From the NCBI GenBank assembly GCA_022702935.2, contig JAKIML020000114.1, forward strand, positions 1-51,303: a DNA stretch of 51,303 bases. Reading direction: 5' to 3'. Numbering within the stretch: the first letter of the stretch is position 1; each line of letters opens with the position of its first letter. This document shows positions 49,900 through 51,303 of this stretch, piece after piece. The position numbers and the translations under genes were made by a program. The DNA is from Bacillota bacterium. GTDB taxonomy: Bacteria > Bacillota > Clostridia > DSM-8532. The notes under the pieces are model-generated. The model had not been told where the DNA came from, did no database searches, and saw nothing but the letters and a program-made list of their open reading frames with translations.

Positions 49900-51303
49900 A
49901 TGGTACTGTACGAGAGCACGAGAGGACATAAAGAAGCAATTCCCTCAGCCGAGGCTATCAAAAAGGGTATTTCCCCCGATGGCGGTCTCTATGTTCCTCA
50001 AAAACTAAAGCCCTTAACCCTGGATGAGATTAAAGGACTTGCGGCGCTGCCCTATACACAGCGCGCAGTGACCATATTGGAACGCTTCCTGGACGATTTT
50101 ACCCGGGAGGAACTCTTGGATTGTGTCAACCAGGCCTATGCCCCTGAGAAGTTTTCCAGCCCGGACATTGCGCCGGTGGTAACCCTCAATGAGCATCTTT
50201 GCCTTTTAGAGCTCTGGCATGGCCCCACCTGTGCCTTTAAGGATATGGCGCTTCAGATCCTGCCCCGATTCCTGGTCAAGTCCATGGAAAAGACGGGGGA
50301 AACCAGTGAGATCGTGATTCTGGTGGCCACCTCGGGAGATACGGGCAAGGCGGCCCTGGAGGGCTTTGCCGATGTGGACGGAACCCGTATCATGGTGTTC
50401 TATCCTGACTCGGGCGTCAGTGAGGTTCAAAAATATCAAATGATTACCCAGACGGGTAGGAATGTTAAGGTTGTGGGCGTCAAAGGCAATTTTGACGATG
50501 CCCAGACAGGGGTAAAGCAGATATTCACCGATGAGACCTTGAACGCAGAGCTGGAGCTCAAAGGGCTTAAGTTCTCCTCGGCCAATTCCATCAACTGGGG
50601 AAGACTGGTGCCCCAGATCGTCTATTATTTCTCGGCCTATGCCGACATGATCAAGAATGGACGTATTAAGGCCGGGGATAAGGTCAATTTTGTGGTGCCC
50701 ACCGGTAATTTTGGCAATATTCTGGCCGGTTTCTATGCCAAGCTCATGGGCCTCCCTGTCAATAAGCTGGTTTGCGCCTCCAATGACAATAATGTGCTCA
50801 CCGACTTTATCCGCACAGGTATCTATGACAGGCGCCGCCAATTTGTAAAGACCATTTCGCCTTCCATGGATATCTTAATCTCCAGTAACTTGGAAAGGCT
50901 TCTGTATGAGCTCACCGATCACGACGCCGAGAAGGTGGGGGGCTGGATGAAGCAGCTTAATGAAAAGGGCTGTTATAACGTAGGCTCCAAGGTGCTGGAA
51001 AAGATTCAGCAGCACTTCTGGGCGGGATGGACCAATCAGACTGAAACCCTGAAGACCATTGAATGTGTTTATGATGAATACCACTATGTCTCCGACACCC
51101 ATACGGCGGTGGGCATTGATGTTTACGAGAAGTATGTCATTACCACGGGAGATCTGACCCCTGCGGTCGTGGTATCCACAGCAAGTCCCTTTAAGTTCAA
51201 TGAGAGTGTGTGCAAGGCCCTGTTTGGGCAGAATGATATAGAGGGCAAGAACGAATTTGAGCTTCTGGAGCTTCTATCACAGAAAACGGGCTGGAGCATT
51301 CCT
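49900..51303 (+). CDS. thrC: Threonine synthase (3' end outside window)
   Basis: This PLP enzyme converts O-phosphohomoserine to threonine; 468 codons visible, so nearly complete. Seen: TRGHKEAIPSAEAIKKGISPDGGLYVP at the N terminus in the class of long threonine synthases, the PLP lysine in GPTCAFKDM (Lys114), VATSGDTGKAAL, SANSINWGRL and the glycine-rich VPTGNFGNILAG. AGGAG lies 7 bases before the ATG. It has its own promoter and diverges from the glycan operon. Together with lysA and cysK it points to an organism that makes aspartate-family amino acids. Confidence 0.95.
   Translation, partial: MVLYESTRGHKEAIPSAEAIKKGISPDGGLYVPQKLKPLTLDEIKGLAALPYTQRAVTILERFLDDFTREELLDCVNQAYAPEKFSSPDIAPVVTLNEHLCLLELWHGPTCAFKDMALQILPRFLVKSMEKTGETSEIVILVATSGDTGKAALEGFADVDGTRIMVFYPDSGVSEVQKYQMITQTGRNVKVVGVKGNFDDAQTGVKQIFTDETLNAELELKGLKFSSANSINWGRLVPQIVYYFSAYADMIKNGRIKAGDKVNFVVPTGNFGNILAGFYAKLMGLPVNKLVCASNDNNVLTDFIRTGIYDRRRQFVKTISPSMDILISSNLERLLYELTDHDAEKVGGWMKQLNEKGCYNVGSKVLEKIQQHFWAGWTNQTETLKTIECVYDEYHYVSDTHTAVGIDVYEKYVITTGDLTPAVVVSTASPFKFNESVCKALFGQNDIEGKNEFELLELLSQKTGWSIP

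Overview
The window looks like chromosomal DNA of a Gram-positive anaerobe of the Bacillota, most likely class Clostridia. The grounds are strong AGGAGG-type ribosome binding sites, near-consensus sigma-A promoters, several Lys-initiated lipoprotein signal peptides, an energy-coupling-factor (ECF) vitamin-type transporter, a sortase, a rubrerythrin and a CotA-like laccase. No outer-membrane genes appear, and no genus can be named from the sequence alone. There are no insertion sequences, integrases, phage genes or CRISPR arrays.

Region 1 (1-13007) concerns sulfur and amino-acid metabolism. A minus-strand methionine ABC operon (metN, metI, metQ) is followed by an M20 peptidase cut by the window edge. 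It diverges from cysK through two facing sigma-A promoters. pdxY (vitamin B6 salvage) and lysA (lysine synthesis) follow. After a strongly structured leader comes a compact operon: a UPF0397-type ECF S component, a fused double ATPase, EcfT, a PepV-like M20 dipeptidase and two tandem SAM hydroxide adenosyltransferase (DUF62) paralogues. Both paralogues appear to lack the catalytic histidine. A perfect 42-bp palindrome closes the operon against a convergent CotA-like multicopper oxidase.

Region 2 (14904-24917) is mostly housekeeping: tgt, yajC, rimM, trmD, rarA and a sortase. A second methionine transporter operon follows (metN with a NIL domain, metI, metQ), then a lone family 31 glycoside hydrolase. 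Strong intrinsic terminators separate the units.

Region 3 (24918-33620) is the most unusual part. It is a seven-gene, tightly spaced, same-strand operon that I cannot assign to any named system. It encodes two tandem Hsp70/actin-fold ATPases with different C-terminal modules (one with zinc ribbons), a membrane-anchored zinc-ribbon protein, a large HerA-type ATPase, a membrane-anchored unknown, a probable HExxH metallopeptidase and a small helical protein. A candidate three-way-junction RNA structure lies just downstream.

Region 4 (33622-43511) holds gltX, a DUF4003 protein, an ECF sigma/anti-sigma pair with a candidate self-recognised promoter, tRNA-Tyr, a half-size EamA transporter, a membrane acyltransferase ending in a 27-bp tandem repeat, a YibE/F protein, rubrerythrin and a geranylgeranyl-reductase-like flavoprotein.

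Region 5 (43518-49627, minus strand) is a five-gene surface-glycan operon: two polytopic glycosyltransferases (GT87-like and GT39/PMT-like), a GtrA flippase-like protein, an FAD amine-oxidase/mutase-like enzyme and a GT2 polyprenyl-phosphate glycosyltransferase. It is preceded by an attenuator-like leader. The window ends inside threonine synthase.
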